Made by a program: the position numbers and the translations under genes. 64,000 nt of DNA from Arthrobacter sp. MYb227 (GTDB lineage: Bacteria > Actinomycetota > Actinomycetes > Actinomycetales > Micrococcaceae). The DNA is taken from the NCBI RefSeq assembly GCF_002975435.1, contig NZ_PCPT01000004.1:1-64000 (forward strand). Reading direction: 5' to 3'. Below are positions 45,341 to 54,884 of this stretch, piece after piece; the first letter of the stretch is position 1, and the number at the start of each line of letters is the position of its first letter. The notes under the pieces were generated by a model that worked only from the letters and a program-made list of their open reading frames with translations, ran no database searches and was not told the origin of the DNA.

Positions 45341-46699
45341 TTAGAGCTCGGTGACCGGAGTACTTTCGGAGATTAGCGTGCGGACCCGTGCCCGGCGTTT
45401 GCGCCGCACCTGCTGAGCTACCAGTGCTGCAACGCTCACTGCTGCACCCACACTACCCACGGCAATAAAGGCCGCAGCCGAACCAAACACATCAACGGAG
45501 GCGCCGGTAATCGGGGAACCCAAGGCGGTGCCGCTGGTGAGCGCCGAGCCATACCAGCCCATGGCTTCGCCACGGCGCTTTTCAGCAACCAGGTCAGTCA
45601 ACCATTCCGAGGCCGCCGAGAGTACCGGGGCACAAAGCATGCCCGGCAGAATCGAAAGTAGCGCTAGCGACCAGGTGTCGGTGGCATACATCATAGGCAA
45701 TGTCAGCACCGCCATGGCCAATAACAACACAATCGGTGAGATCCGTCGGCTGAGCGACCCATAGATCAACCCACCAATCAATGAGGCACCGCACCAGAAG
45801 AAGAACACAATACCCAGTGAACCGGAACTATTCTTCTCATCGAGCAGCGAGAGGATCCCTACCTCGGTACCAGAGAGCACCAACCCGGCACCGGATGCGG
45901 CAATGAACACAGCAATGACCGAGGCACTGACCCAACCAAATTTGTTTCTAAAGTCTTTGCCACGTTCGGCAATGCGGGCACGTGTTGATTTTGATCCGGC
46001 AAGGATCAATTCACCTTCAACATTTGCTAGGCCGCCTGGCCCCGAAGCAATCAGTGAAGCTTCGGCGGCGAGGCGTTCCTCATGTGGATTTGCCTTCTTG
46101 GCCACAGCTCCGGGCTGATCACTACGTGTGGGCGGGTTCAATGCCATCAGGACCAGCCCGGCACCGGAGGACGCAACGGCGATGCCGATCATGCCAATGG
46201 TGGTGCTCAACGAGGTGGCAACGATGCCAGCTGAGGCGGGACCCACAATAAAGACAAGTTCGGTGGCCATCGCATCAAGGGCAAACGCGGAGCGGCGGGT
46301 CTCTCCTGTGGTCATGACCCCCAGGGCAGTACGCACCACGGAGAACACCGGCAGGGCGAAGAGGCCGCCAATAAAGACAAGTGGCAGCACCCAGATGAAG
46401 GAGACCTGCGGGACGATGCACCACACCACTGCCTCGATGATGACCGAGGGAAGTAGTGCACGGCGCAGACCGTACAGGTCAACTACGTGGCCACGCCAGG
46501 GCGCTCCCAGTGCGATGCCAATTGTCATTAGTGCAACAACAAGACCCGCCGAGCCCCAGTCCCGATCCAGCTCATTGACCAGGTGCAAGAGCAACAGCAT
46601 GCCAATTGCCGCGTGTGGCAGTCGGGCGATCATGCCTACCAAAAGAAGCGGGCCTACTCCTGGTTGTTTGAGTAGTTGGCTGTAGCGCCCAAATTTCAT
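45341..46699 (-). CDS. MFS transporter
   Basis: 452 residues with about twelve hydrophobic segments (GPLLLVGMIARLPHAAIGML, IEAVVWCIVPQVSFIWVLPL, GIVFFFWCGASLIGGLIYGS). MFS loop motif near ALGAPWRGHVVDLYGLRRAL. A long cytoplasmic loop (TRSDQPGAVAKKANPHEERL onward to SARIAERGKDFRNKFG) lies in the middle. No substrate can be named; the shape resembles small drug-efflux or nucleoside-type permeases. Its ATG overlaps the SseB stop (ATGA), so the two are coupled. Confidence 0.85.
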   Translation of the reverse strand: MKFGRYSQLLKQPGVGPLLLVGMIARLPHAAIGMLLLLHLVNELDRDWGSAGLVVALMTIGIALGAPWRGHVVDLYGLRRALLPSVIIEAVVWCIVPQVSFIWVLPLVFIGGLFALPVFSVVRTALGVMTTGETRRSAFALDAMATELVFIVGPASAGIVATSLSTTIGMIGIAVASSGAGLVLMALNPPTRSDQPGAVAKKANPHEERLAAEASLIASGPGGLANVEGELILAGSKSTRARIAERGKDFRNKFGWVSASVIAVFIAASGAGLVLSGTEVGILSLLDEKNSSGSLGIVFFFWCGASLIGGLIYGSLSRRISPIVLLLAMAVLTLPMMYATDTWSLALLSILPGMLCAPVLSAASEWLTDLVAEKRRGEAMGWYGSALTSGTALGSPITGASVDVFGSAAAFIAVGSVGAAVSVAALVAQQVRRKRRARVRTLISESTPVTEL

Positions 46700-47604
46700 G
46701 CGTGGTGTTCCTGTGGTGGTGAGGCCTTGAGGGCGATTTCTAGTGAATCTACGTTTTCGGCAAATTCTTTATTTTCCGCAAGCGCGCCATGAATACGTGA
46801 GACACATGCGCGGGCTTCGGTTTCTTCGACGCCGGGATTGAAGGTGAATTCGAGGCGTAGTTCTGGCCCCGATCCCCCGCCGGGAACACTGGTTCCGGCC
46901 GCGTTGCGCGTGCCGACGCCGTGGCCGGGGGCAATGTGGATGGAGGCAAGGATGCTTTCGCTGCCCGCGGTTTGGGCCACGAGGGTTGCCAGTTCTTCAT
47001 TCAGGTAGCTGGGGGTCCAGTCTTTTTGCTGGGCCAGTGCCCACATGCCGGGGCGACGCAGCACAAAGGTAAAGTCGGCGCCCGGGTCAAGGACCAGCAT
47101 TTGGGCTTCCTCTGCAACAGCGGAGAGCGCAGCACGCGGTGCATAGACGGCTACCGGCCTGGCTTCGGCGTGCCATGACTGGAGGGCTTCAACGCTGCTG
47201 AAAATTGGTAGAGCGGTGCGCCCGTCGGGGGCATTGAGTGTTACAAGAGCCATATCGGCTTCTTTATCTTCAACGAATCCGTTCTCACCCAAGGCACCCT
47301 CGGCAAGTTCGGCCATCACGGCAATGTAGACACGGGCTTCTGCAAGGGCAGCCTGGACGCCTTGTTCGCTACCGGTGCCGGCAATTAGCTCTTCGATGGC
47401 CGTCGCTAGGTTCGGGTCGGTGAGACCATTGTCGTTATCGAAATTATGTAGCGGATTTCCATCTCCGCTCAAATCTCGGCCTTCCCAGCCCTGACCAGCA
47501 GAATCGGTTGCTGCCCCGGCACGGGCAAGGGCCGCGGCAATATGGCCCGGAAGGTGGCGGGGTGTCTGATCAGACTCGTGGGAAGAAGGAGAATTCGCGC
47601 TCAT
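46696..47604 (-). CDS. SseB-domain protein
   Basis: About 302 residues. SseB N-terminal domain pattern: EDKEADMALVTLNAPDGRTA, LPIFSSVEALQSWHAEARPV and APRAALSAVAEEAQMLVLDP. The N-terminal ~40 residues are Ser/Gly-rich and variable. It is soluble and of unknown function, adjacent to and coupled with the MFS gene. ATG 47604 (MSANS) is preferred over GTG 47610. Confidence 0.85.
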   Translation of the reverse strand: MSANSPSSHESDQTPRHLPGHIAAALARAGAATDSAGQGWEGRDLSGDGNPLHNFDNDNGLTDPNLATAIEELIAGTGSEQGVQAALAEARVYIAVMAELAEGALGENGFVEDKEADMALVTLNAPDGRTALPIFSSVEALQSWHAEARPVAVYAPRAALSAVAEEAQMLVLDPGADFTFVLRRPGMWALAQQKDWTPSYLNEELATLVAQTAGSESILASIHIAPGHGVGTRNAAGTSVPGGGSGPELRLEFTFNPGVEETEARACVSRIHGALAENKEFAENVDSLEIALKASPPQEHHA

Positions 47605-47629
47605 AGGCACATGCTATCTCGCGACACGG

Positions 47630-47669
47630 CTAAGGGCTCCTCACCAACGCATTGGTGACGAGCCCTTAG
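47630..47669 (-). terminator. terminator downstream of priA
   Basis: CTAAGGGCTCCTCACCAA/TTGGTGACGAGCCCTTAG (47630-47647/47652-47669) with one mismatch, between the priA stop and the SseB start. Confidence 0.8.
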
Positions 47670-47759
47670 ATCCCTAGTACCGCGCCAAAAACACGCTAAG
47701 TGAAGGTTTTACTGATGTGGTGTAACTCGCCCGCAAATGACGAGTAGGTTGCTTATTTT

Positions 47760-48503
47760 CTAGCGACGTCCCGCAACATCAAGTGCTTCTTGCATGGTGA
47801 ACTTGCCGGCGTATAGTGCCTTGCCAACGATTGCACCTTCGACGCCCAGCGGAACCAATTCGCGTAGTACGCGTAGGTCTTCAAGGCTTGAGATGCCACC
47901 GGAGGCAACTACCGGCTTGGCAGTGCGGGAGCACATTTCACGCAGCAATTCCACATTGGGGCCACGCAACGTGCCATCCTTGGTCACATCGGTGACTACA
48001 TAGCGCGCGCAGCCTGCATCTTCGAGGCGAGCTAGGGTTTCCCAGATGTCCCCGCCTTCTTTGGTCCAGCCGCGGCCGGCCAGAGTAGTTCCACGTACGT
48101 CGAGGCCAACAGCGATTTTATCGCCGTGGCGGGCAATGGCGCGTGCCGTCCATTCAGGGTTTTCCAATGCTGCGGTACCTAGGTTTACGCGGGTTGCCCC
48201 GAATTCGAGGGCGCGTTCCAGGGATTCGTCATCGCGGATTCCGCCGGAGAGCTCAACCTTAATTTTCAGGTTTTCGGCAATGCTGCGCACGATTTCGGTG
48301 TTGTTGCCGCGACCAAATGCTGCATCAAGGTCAACCAGGTGCAGCCATTCGGCGCCGGCGTTCTGCCAAGCAAGTGCTGCCTCAAGCGGTTCGCCGTAAC
48401 CGGTTTCGGATCCGGCTTCGCCCTGGACCAGACGCACTGCCTGACCGTCGGCGATGTCTACCGCTGGAAGTAGTTCAAGGATATTGGTATCCGTGTTTGT
48501 CAT
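47760..48503 (-). CDS. priA: phosphoribosyl isomerase A (HisA/TrpF)
   Basis: Isomerises ProFAR in histidine and PRA in tryptophan biosynthesis, as in actinobacteria lacking a separate TrpF. 247 residues; ATG 48503 with AAGGA upstream. Beta-barrel pattern: [20 protein letters not shown] with the first catalytic Asp, [36 protein letters not shown] with the second Asp, and [17 protein letters not shown]. Dual function is inferred from lineage; no trpF is visible in the window. It is the last gene of the his cluster here; hisF is not next to it. Confidence 0.93.
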   Translation of the reverse strand: MTNTDTNILELLPAVDIADGQAVRLVQGEAGSETGYGEPLEAALAWQNAGAEWLHLVDLDAAFGRGNNTEIVRSIAENLKIKVELSGGIRDDESLERALEFGATRVNLGTAALENPEWTARAIARHGDKIAVGLDVRGTTLAGRGWTKEGGDIWETLARLEDAGCARYVVTDVTKDGTLRGPNVELLREMCSRTAKPVVASGGISSLEDLRVLRELVPLGVEGAIVGKALYAGKFTMQEALDVAGRR

Positions 48504-48583
48504 TCTCAATCCTTAGATTTTTCGAACCCAACATGCGGGTTCGGGCCACCCTCACGCGCAAGGTGCCATGAGGGGGAATTATA

Positions 48584-48733
48584 TTAATAAGTCAGGAAAT
48601 ATCCGGCGAGCAGACACATGCCTGCCAGTACCCAGCAGACGATGATCCAGGAAACGTGGGCCCGTTGTTGGCGTAGCGAAAGTGCTCCGCCTGCAAGAAG
48701 TCCGGCACCTGCCATGAGGATAATTGTCCACAT
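48584..48733 (-). CDS. 49-residue membrane protein between hisH and priA
   Basis: Begins MWTIILMAGAGLLAGGALSL and continues RQQRAHVSWIIVCWVLAGMC to LLAGYFLTY, ending at TAA 48584. Two hydrophobic helices are separated by a short basic loop. ATG 48733 lies three bases past the hisH stop, and GGAG lies about 11 bases upstream inside hisH. The distance and shape argue for a real small gene in the his operon. No function is known. Its role in histidine synthesis is unsupported. Confidence 0.7.
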   Translation of the reverse strand: MWTIILMAGAGLLAGGALSLRQQRAHVSWIIVCWVLAGMCLLAGYFLTY

Positions 48734-48736
48734 TTT

Positions 48737-49375
48737 TTACAGGGTCTCCAGCCAGTTGCGCAGCAGTTTAGCTCCGGCCTCACCCGATTTTTCCGGGTGG
48801 AATTGCAAGGCGCACAGCGGACCGTTTTCAATCCCTGCGATAAACGGGACACCGTGTTCGGACCACGTCACCTGCGGGGGAACCATCTTGGGCTGGGCCA
48901 CGTCGAAGTTCCATTCCTGTACGGCGTAGGAGTGCACAAAGTAGAAGCGCTCGTTTTCGATGCCCTTGAACAGTTTGCTTCCCGCCGGTGGGGTGACGGT
49001 ATTCCAGCCCATGTGTGGAACTACTGGTGCCTTAAGCAGTTCAACGGTGCCTGGCCACTCGCCAATACCCGGGGTGTGGATGCCGTGTTCAACGCCTTCT
49101 TCGAAGAAGACCTGATGCCCCACGCAGATACCAAGTACCGGACGTCCCCCGGCAATGCGGCGGCCGATCCAGCGGATGGCTCCGACATCATTGAGTGCTT
49201 TCATCACCGCGGCATAGGAACCTACACCGGGGATGAACAGTCCATCACAGTTAAGGATGTCGTCCATTTTAGCCGAGAGGGTTACTTCTGCCCCCGCGGC
49301 TTCCAAGGCGCGGACCGCGGATCGGACGTTGCCCGAACCGTAGTCAAGGACTGTTACTTTTTTGCGTTCGCCCAT
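48737..49375 (-). CDS. hisH: imidazole glycerol phosphate synthase, glutamine amidotransferase subunit
   Basis: 212 residues. [20 protein letters not shown] at the start, the nucleophile Cys in [16 protein letters not shown], and the His/Glu end ([18 protein letters not shown]). Supplies ammonia to HisF, which is not in the window. ATG follows the hisB stop directly. Confidence 0.95.
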   Translation of the reverse strand: MGERKKVTVLDYGSGNVRSAVRALEAAGAEVTLSAKMDDILNCDGLFIPGVGSYAAVMKALNDVGAIRWIGRRIAGGRPVLGICVGHQVFFEEGVEHGIHTPGIGEWPGTVELLKAPVVPHMGWNTVTPPAGSKLFKGIENERFYFVHSYAVQEWNFDVAQPKMVPPQVTWSEHGVPFIAGIENGPLCALQFHPEKSGEAGAKLLRNWLETL

Positions 49376-49996
49376 TTACAGCGCGCCCTTGGTGGAAGGG
49401 ATGGCGTCGCCAATGCGTGGGTCGGTTTCTACTGCTTCGCGCAGTGCGCGGGCAAGCGCCTTGAACTGGGCTTCGACGATGTGGTGCGGGTCGCGGCCGG
49501 AGATGACCTCAATGTGGGCACAGATCTGCGCGTGGAAGGTCAGCGATTCGAAGACGTGGCGGGTCATGGAGCCGGTGAAGTGTCCACCGATCAGGTGGTA
49601 TTCCTGGCCTGCTGGTTCGCCACCGTGCACCAGGTAGGGGCGTCCGGAGATATCGACGACGGCGCGGGCAAGTGCCTCATCTAGTGGCGCGTAAGCGGTG
49701 CCGAAGCGTCGGATGCCTGCCTTGTTACCAAGGGCAGTGCGCAGTACCTCACCGATGGTGATTGCCGTGTCTTCGACGGTGTGGTGCACGTCGATGTGGA
49801 CGTCGCCCGTGGCACGGACCGTGAGGTCGATCAGTGAATGCTTGGAAAGGGCGGTGAGCATATGGTCATAGAACGGTACGCCGGTGCTGATTTCCGAGCG
49901 GCCTGTGCCGTCAAGGTCGAGTTCAACAAAGACTGAGGACTCGCTGGTAATGCGTTCGAGGCGAGCGCGACGACCCGTGAGTTTTTCGGCAGACAT
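49376..49996 (-). CDS. hisB: imidazoleglycerol-phosphate dehydratase
   Basis: 206 residues from ATG 49996 (AAGGA six bases upstream). Metal-binding His pairs: [16 protein letters not shown] and [19 protein letters not shown]. Short monofunctional form (without the phosphatase domain), as usual in actinobacteria. The next gene starts one base after its stop. Confidence 0.96.
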   Translation of the reverse strand: MSAEKLTGRRARLERITSESSVFVELDLDGTGRSEISTGVPFYDHMLTALSKHSLIDLTVRATGDVHIDVHHTVEDTAITIGEVLRTALGNKAGIRRFGTAYAPLDEALARAVVDISGRPYLVHGGEPAGQEYHLIGGHFTGSMTRHVFESLTFHAQICAHIEVISGRDPHHIVEAQFKALARALREAVETDPRIGDAIPSTKGAL

Positions 49997-50087
49997 GCAC
50001 ATTCCTTATGATCAGGCGTTTTGACGATGATGTCGGAGGCAGGTGGTCGCAGTTAAGCAGCGTTGGATACCACCTGCACCCTTGAGT

Positions 50088-51209
50088 TTAGCGTGAGAGC
50101 CCGAGTGAACCCTGATTGAGCAATTCTTCCAGGCGTTCTAGGAACGCCGTGGTTTCTGCTTCGGTGCCGGCGGTGACCCTAAGATGTCCGGGAATGCCGA
50201 CGTCCCGAATGATGACGCCGGCTTCTAAAAGCCCTTCCCAGATGAATCTCGGGTTTTCAAGGCCACCAAAGAAGACGAAGTTTGAATCAGAAGATGCCGG
50301 GGTCAAACCCATGCGGGTGAGCTCGTTGACGATGCGGTCGCGCTGGATCTTGATGTCCTCAACGTTGGCGAGTAGGGCATCGACGTGCTTTAGTGCCGCG
50401 TTTGCCGTCGCCTGGGTGACCGCCGAGAGGTGGTAGGGCAAGCGGACCAAGCGGATGGCATCGGTGACTTCGGGCGCTGCTGCCAGGTAGCCAAGGCGTG
50501 CACCTGCCAACGCGAAGGCCTTGGACATGGTGCGCGAGACGATTAGGCGTTCGCGCCCCTCGAGCAGCGAAAGTGCCGATGGGGTTCCGGTGTGCGCGAA
50601 TTCGGCGTAGGCCTCATCAACGATGATGATTGCGTTGCTAGCTATTCCTGCGTCGTACACCGCCTCGACAACGTCGAGTCCCAGGGCCGTGCCCGTGGGG
50701 TTATTTGGTGAACAGAGGAAAACAATATTAGGTGCAGCTGCTCGCACCTGTTCGGCGGCGTCGGCTGCCGAGAGACCATAACCTGCCGAGCGGGTACCGG
50801 CGATGTAAGCGGTATCGGTTCCGGAGGCCAGGAGTGGGTACATCGAATAAGTGGGAGGGAATCCCATGACCGAGCGACCTGGGCCGCCAAAGGCTTGGAG
50901 TACCTGCTGGAGGACTTCATTGGAGCCGTTGGCTGCCCAAATATTATCTGCGCCAAGTCCGTGGCCTAGGTAACCTGCCAGGCGTTCGCGTAATTCGGTG
51001 AATTCGCGATCCGGGTAACGGTTAAGCCCAATGGCTGCCGCGGAGACCTCTTCGACGATGGCACGATGAACGGCTTCGGGCAGCGGATGGGTGTTTTCAT
51101 TGACGTTCAACTGAATTGGAACATCAATTTGGGGTGCGCCGTAAGGTTCTAGACCTTGAAGATTTTCTCGCAGGGGCAGTTTTGCCAGGCGATTTAGCCG
51201 TTCATTCAC
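50088..51209 (-). CDS. hisC: histidinol-phosphate aminotransferase
   Basis: 373 residues; PLP-dependent. NVNENTHPLPEAVHRAIVEE, FLCSPNNPTGTAL, and PLP lysine in VSRTMSKAFALAGARLGYLA. First his gene present here; hisD is not seen beside it. An 85-base gap precedes hisB. Confidence 0.95.
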   Translation of the reverse strand: MNERLNRLAKLPLRENLQGLEPYGAPQIDVPIQLNVNENTHPLPEAVHRAIVEEVSAAAIGLNRYPDREFTELRERLAGYLGHGLGADNIWAANGSNEVLQQVLQAFGGPGRSVMGFPPTYSMYPLLASGTDTAYIAGTRSAGYGLSAADAAEQVRAAAPNIVFLCSPNNPTGTALGLDVVEAVYDAGIASNAIIIVDEAYAEFAHTGTPSALSLLEGRERLIVSRTMSKAFALAGARLGYLAAAPEVTDAIRLVRLPYHLSAVTQATANAALKHVDALLANVEDIKIQRDRIVNELTRMGLTPASSDSNFVFFGGLENPRFIWEGLLEAGVIIRDVGIPGHLRVTAGTEAETTAFLERLEELLNQGSLGLSR

Positions 51210-51318
51210 GCGACAAGTCTAAGTGGCGCCGCACACTGCATCAGAATTAGCGTCATGATGCGCGGTAACAATTGGTTAGCAATGATGCAAGAGGTCACAT
51301 CATCGCCCGCTCGGGCGC

Positions 51319-51702
51319 CTAGTTGTCGCGTGGAATAAACAGTTCGGTTCCGGCGTGCAGGATATTGCCATGCAGATTGTTCAGTTCGGCGATCTGTCGA
51401 ATTGCTTCGCGCCGTTCGGTGTTTGGTGCGAATTCGCGGGCAAGCCCCCACAGAGTGTCCCCCTCAACAACCGTGACGTTTAGTGCGTCAACGCCCAGTG
51501 GCGCATCAGCCGAGGCCTTTGCCGGGGAGAGAAAAACACCAATAAGCATCAGTACTCCGACGCTCAGGATGAAGATTGGCATGCCAATGAGGACGAATTT
51601 GCCTCGGCGCGTCAGGCGCAGTGGCGCCAGATCTGATCGCGTGGTGGTTGCCGCTGGTTCTGGTACGAGGTGGAGCGGGGCCGAGAAAGCAGTGTTTGCC
51701 AT
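51319..51702 (-). CDS. LysM membrane protein divergent from lexA
   Basis: 127 residues. A cytoplasmic N-terminus is followed by one transmembrane helix (LIGMPIFILSVGVLMLIGVF) and an extracytoplasmic LysM domain (VTVVEGDTLWGLAREFAPNT to GTELFIPRDN). In other actinobacteria the LysM protein next to lexA is SOS-induced and slows division or trims the wall (DivS, ChiZ/Rv2719c). The shared LexA-like site supports the same role here, which remains inference. ATG 51702 has AGGAAAGG upstream. Confidence 0.85.
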   Translation of the reverse strand: MANTAFSAPLHLVPEPAATTTRSDLAPLRLTRRGKFVLIGMPIFILSVGVLMLIGVFLSPAKASADAPLGVDALNVTVVEGDTLWGLAREFAPNTERREAIRQIAELNNLHGNILHAGTELFIPRDN

Positions 51703-51768
51703 GTCGTTGCCTTTCCTAAGTGTTCAATGGCCGCGCATTTGCTGGCCTGAGATTGAACTAGCTTCTAG

Positions 51769-51800
51769 TGTTCGAACACATCTATCGAACAAGTGTTCGG
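51769..51800. promoter_or_regulatory. LexA (SOS) boxes between the LysM gene and lexA
   Basis: TCGAACAAGTGTTCGG (51785-51800) matches the actinobacterial SOS consensus TCGAAC-4-GTTCGA in all but the last base. GTGTTCGAACAC (51769-51780) adds an overlapping palindrome. A weaker TCGAACAAATCTTTGA lies at 51851. Confidence 0.85.
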
Positions 51801-51988
51801 AGGTCGTAAGTTATTTCTAGCACCTTTCGACGACACGTGTCCAGATGGATTCGAACAAATCTTTGAAAGAGTCGTCACAGTCCACTAAGATAGGTGTTGT
51901 GGAGCTAGGGATTTATCCCATCACCCCACACCGACAATTTGCGTAAAAACGCCAGGCAACCGGCGACGATCGGGATGAGGCACTAAGA

Positions 51989-52708
51989 ATGACTACCGAA
52001 CAACGAACTCCTCGGCGCGATGCAAAGAGCCTGACGATTCGCCAGAAAAAAGTTTTGGAGACCATCCAACGCTCGGTGACTGCCAATGGCTACCCACCAT
52101 CGATGCGCGAAATTGGTGATGCGGTGGGCCTTGCTAGCCTTTCCAGCGTCACCCACCAACTGAGCCAGCTCGAAAAGCTCGGCTACATCCGTCGTGACCC
52201 ACGCCGTCCGCGCGCCATGGAAATCCTGCTTCCACTCCAGCTCAAGGACGACGTCAAGCTGGATGTTGCAGATGGACAAATCGAGCTGAAGGCAGCCAAT
52301 GGCATGAATGTCTCGGAGCTGAGCACCTCCGCTGATACGGCAATGGTGCCCCTAGTGGGACGCATTGCCGCAGGTAATCCAATCCTCGCCGACGAAGCAG
52401 TCGAAGACGTCTTTGCCCTTCCACGCCAACTGGTGGGCCACGGCGAACTCTTCATGCTCAAGGTCAGCGGAGACTCGATGATCGATGCTGCAATCTGCGA
52501 TGGAGACTGGGTAGTGGTCCGCCGTCAGCAGACCGCAATCAATGGCGACATCGTTGCGGCACTGCTCGACGATGAAGCAACAGTTAAAACCTTCCGCCAA
52601 CGCGACGGACACACCTGGTTGCTGCCACAGAACTCGCGCTACGAGCCGATCCTTGGCGATGCAGCAACGGTGATGGGCAAGGTTGTCTCGGTCATGCGCT
52701 CCATCTAG
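51989..52708 (+). CDS. lexA: LexA repressor
   Basis: 239 residues. The winged-helix N-terminus has [20 protein letters not shown] and [17 protein letters not shown]. Self-cleavage site Ala128-Gly129 (GRIAAGNPI), catalytic Ser163 (VSGDSMID) and Lys200 (DEATVKTF) are all present, so cleavage by RecA-DNA should work. Controls itself, the LysM gene and recA according to the sites seen. Terminator hairpins follow. Confidence 0.97.
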   Translation: MTTEQRTPRRDAKSLTIRQKKVLETIQRSVTANGYPPSMREIGDAVGLASLSSVTHQLSQLEKLGYIRRDPRRPRAMEILLPLQLKDDVKLDVADGQIELKAANGMNVSELSTSADTAMVPLVGRIAAGNPILADEAVEDVFALPRQLVGHGELFMLKVSGDSMIDAAICDGDWVVVRRQQTAINGDIVAALLDDEATVKTFRQRDGHTWLLPQNSRYEPILGDAATVMGKVVSVMRSI

Positions 52709-52756
52709 AGGGCACCTTCAAACGGCATGTAGCTACACGCGCTCATCCCGCGTATC

Positions 52757-52792
52757 TTTGGGGGCTGGTTCATCAAGAACCAGCCCCCAAAA
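52757..52792 (+). terminator. terminator of lexA
   Basis: TTTGGGGGCTGGTTC pairs with GAACCAGCCCCCAAA, followed by AGCTTTT. Confidence 0.85.
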
Positions 52793-52810
52793 GCTTTTCT
52801 CGTCCAACCA

Positions 52811-52857
52811 AAAATGGCTTGGGGTAAGAATCATTAATTCTTACCCCAAGCCATTTT
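52811..52857 (-). terminator. terminator of dinG
   Basis: AAAATGGCTTGGGGTAAGAA pairs with its complement ending at 52857, directly downstream of the dinG stop on the minus strand. Confidence 0.85.
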
Positions 52858-52877
52858 CTTCAAGCTATCAAGCACAC

Positions 52878-54884
52878 TTAGCCTTCGCTAAGCCGTTCCA
52901 ATGCCGAAATCACTGTTGGCTTATCAACGGTTGACCACAGCGGTGGCAGCGATGCCCGAAGGAACGTGCCATAACGTTCGGTAGCCAGACGTGAATCCAG
53001 CACCGCAACAACACCCTTGTCATTGACGGTACGAATCAATCGGCCGGCACCCTGCGCCAAACGCACGGCAGCATGACTCGCCGCCACCGCCATAAACCCA
53101 TTGCCGCCATGCTTTGCGACATCGCGGCTGCGGGCCGAGGAGAGCGGATCATCGGGGCGCGGGAAAGGAATCTTATCGATGATCACCAAGCGGCATGCAT
53201 CCCCCGGCACATCAACGCCCTGCCACAATGTCATGGTGCCAAAAAGACACGTATCGGTTTCTGCAGCAAACTGGTCAACAAGTGCTTTCATGCTCGATTC
53301 ACCCTGACACAAGATCGGAATATCGATCCGCGCGCGCAAGATCTCCGCAGCATCTTCGGCCGCGCGCCGAGAAGTGAAGAGCACCAGCGCACCACCACCG
53401 GAGGCCTTGATCAAATCCTCAATCTCGGTGAGCATTTCCTGCGACATCTGACGCCCTGGTTTGGGCAAGTGCTTAGCAACATACAAGATGCCTTGCTTGG
53501 GATAATCGAAGGGCGAGCCAACATCAACTCCATTCCACGTCGGTGCGCCATCGCCCACCAGACCCAAAGACCCGGCAACCGGTTCGAATGCGGCACCAAT
53601 TGCAAGGGTGGCGCTGGTCAGCACCACGGTGCGCCCATCAAAAAGCCCCTCGCGAAGTTTTCCGGCCACCGAAAGTGGGGCAACATTCAGCGTCGGTTGG
53701 CTCGACTCATCTGGTTGCACATAGCCCTCCCCCGGGCTGAAGTGCCCGGGACGGGAAGCCCAAATGACATCATGATCATCAGTCATTTCAAGCATCTTGG
53801 TGCACTGCTCAACTAGATACATGACCTGTGAGCGTGCCATCTGGCGTCCGCCATCCGCCGGAGCGTTAAGCTCCGGCTTGGAATCAGAAAGCACCACACG
53901 TGCGGCCTCGGCAATCTGGTTGATTGCCGCCGCCTGCTCATCATTCAGGCCACGGGCCATCAGCCCCGTGGGAACGCCCTCAAGTGCCTTATGCAAGGCC
54001 TTGGCTCCCTGATTGAGCGATTCAACGCTAACACCGCAATGCTTACGCGCCACAGAGGCAGCAGTTTGCACCATATTTACCGATAACGGTCGGGTCACCG
54101 AACTGGTGACCCGATCTTGCAGCTCGTGAGCCTCATCGATGATGACCGTGTCAAAGTCGGGCAGTACGGCAAGGCCTTCAAAAGCGGAAACGGCAAGCAT
54201 CGCATGGTTGGTGATCACCACGTCGGCCTCGGAGGCTCGGGCGCGTGCCATTTCGCTAAAACACTCGGCTGCCATGGGACACTTTTGTGCTCCCAAGCAA
54301 TCCATAGCACTGACCGAAACCTGACGCCAAGCTTTATCGCTGACGCCCGGGCTGAGATCGTCACGATCCCCGGTATCGGTGCGTTCGGCCCATTGCCGTA
54401 AACGCACAATTTCCTGGCCCAGCCCGGAGCTAGGCCCGTCGGCAAATCCGCCGGCTACCGGCGCCTCGGTCTCCAAGGAGAAGAGCGCGCCCTCGTCTTC
54501 ATCCGGATAACCGCCACCGAGCTTGTATTGGCACACATAGTTGGCGCGCCCCTTCACCAAGGCAACATCCATCTCACGGGGCAGCACGCCCTTGAGGGAT
54601 TTGAGCAGGCGCGGCACATCACGGCCCACAATCTGGGCTTGCAATGCAAGTGTTGCAGTGGATATCACCACCGGCTTTTCCGCATCAACAGCGTGCGCCA
54701 GAGCAGGAACCAGGTAAGCCATCGACTTGCCGGTTCCGGTTCCTGCCTGCACCAGTAGGTGCTCGCCACTTTCCATGGCGCGCACCACCTGCTTGGCCAT
54801 TTCGTGTTGACCCGGTCGGCTTTGCCCGCCCATGGCGGATACGGCAGTATCCAACAGGGCAATGACTTCTGATTCCTCAGCCAT
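52878..54884 (-). CDS. dinG: DinG/YoaA-family ATP-dependent DNA helicase
   Basis: 668 residues. Walker A QAGTGTGKS at about 47-54, four Fe-S cysteines at about C118, C196, C202 and C208 (CQYKLGGG, DCLGAQKCPMAAEC), DEAH at 250-253, and late helicase motifs VAASHAAVRLAQGAGRLIRT. An XPD-like 5'-3' helicase that unwinds damaged or R-loop structures. Start overlaps the end of hflX by eight bases. No LexA-like site was found directly upstream. Confidence 0.92.
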   Translation of the reverse strand: MAEESEVIALLDTAVSAMGGQSRPGQHEMAKQVVRAMESGEHLLVQAGTGTGKSMAYLVPALAHAVDAEKPVVISTATLALQAQIVGRDVPRLLKSLKGVLPREMDVALVKGRANYVCQYKLGGGYPDEDEGALFSLETEAPVAGGFADGPSSGLGQEIVRLRQWAERTDTGDRDDLSPGVSDKAWRQVSVSAMDCLGAQKCPMAAECFSEMARARASEADVVITNHAMLAVSAFEGLAVLPDFDTVIIDEAHELQDRVTSSVTRPLSVNMVQTAASVARKHCGVSVESLNQGAKALHKALEGVPTGLMARGLNDEQAAAINQIAEAARVVLSDSKPELNAPADGGRQMARSQVMYLVEQCTKMLEMTDDHDVIWASRPGHFSPGEGYVQPDESSQPTLNVAPLSVAGKLREGLFDGRTVVLTSATLAIGAAFEPVAGSLGLVGDGAPTWNGVDVGSPFDYPKQGILYVAKHLPKPGRQMSQEMLTEIEDLIKASGGGALVLFTSRRAAEDAAEILRARIDIPILCQGESSMKALVDQFAAETDTCLFGTMTLWQGVDVPGDACRLVIIDKIPFPRPDDPLSSARSRDVAKHGGNGFMAVAASHAAVRLAQGAGRLIRTVNDKGVVAVLDSRLATERYGTFLRASLPPLWSTVDKPTVISALERLSEG

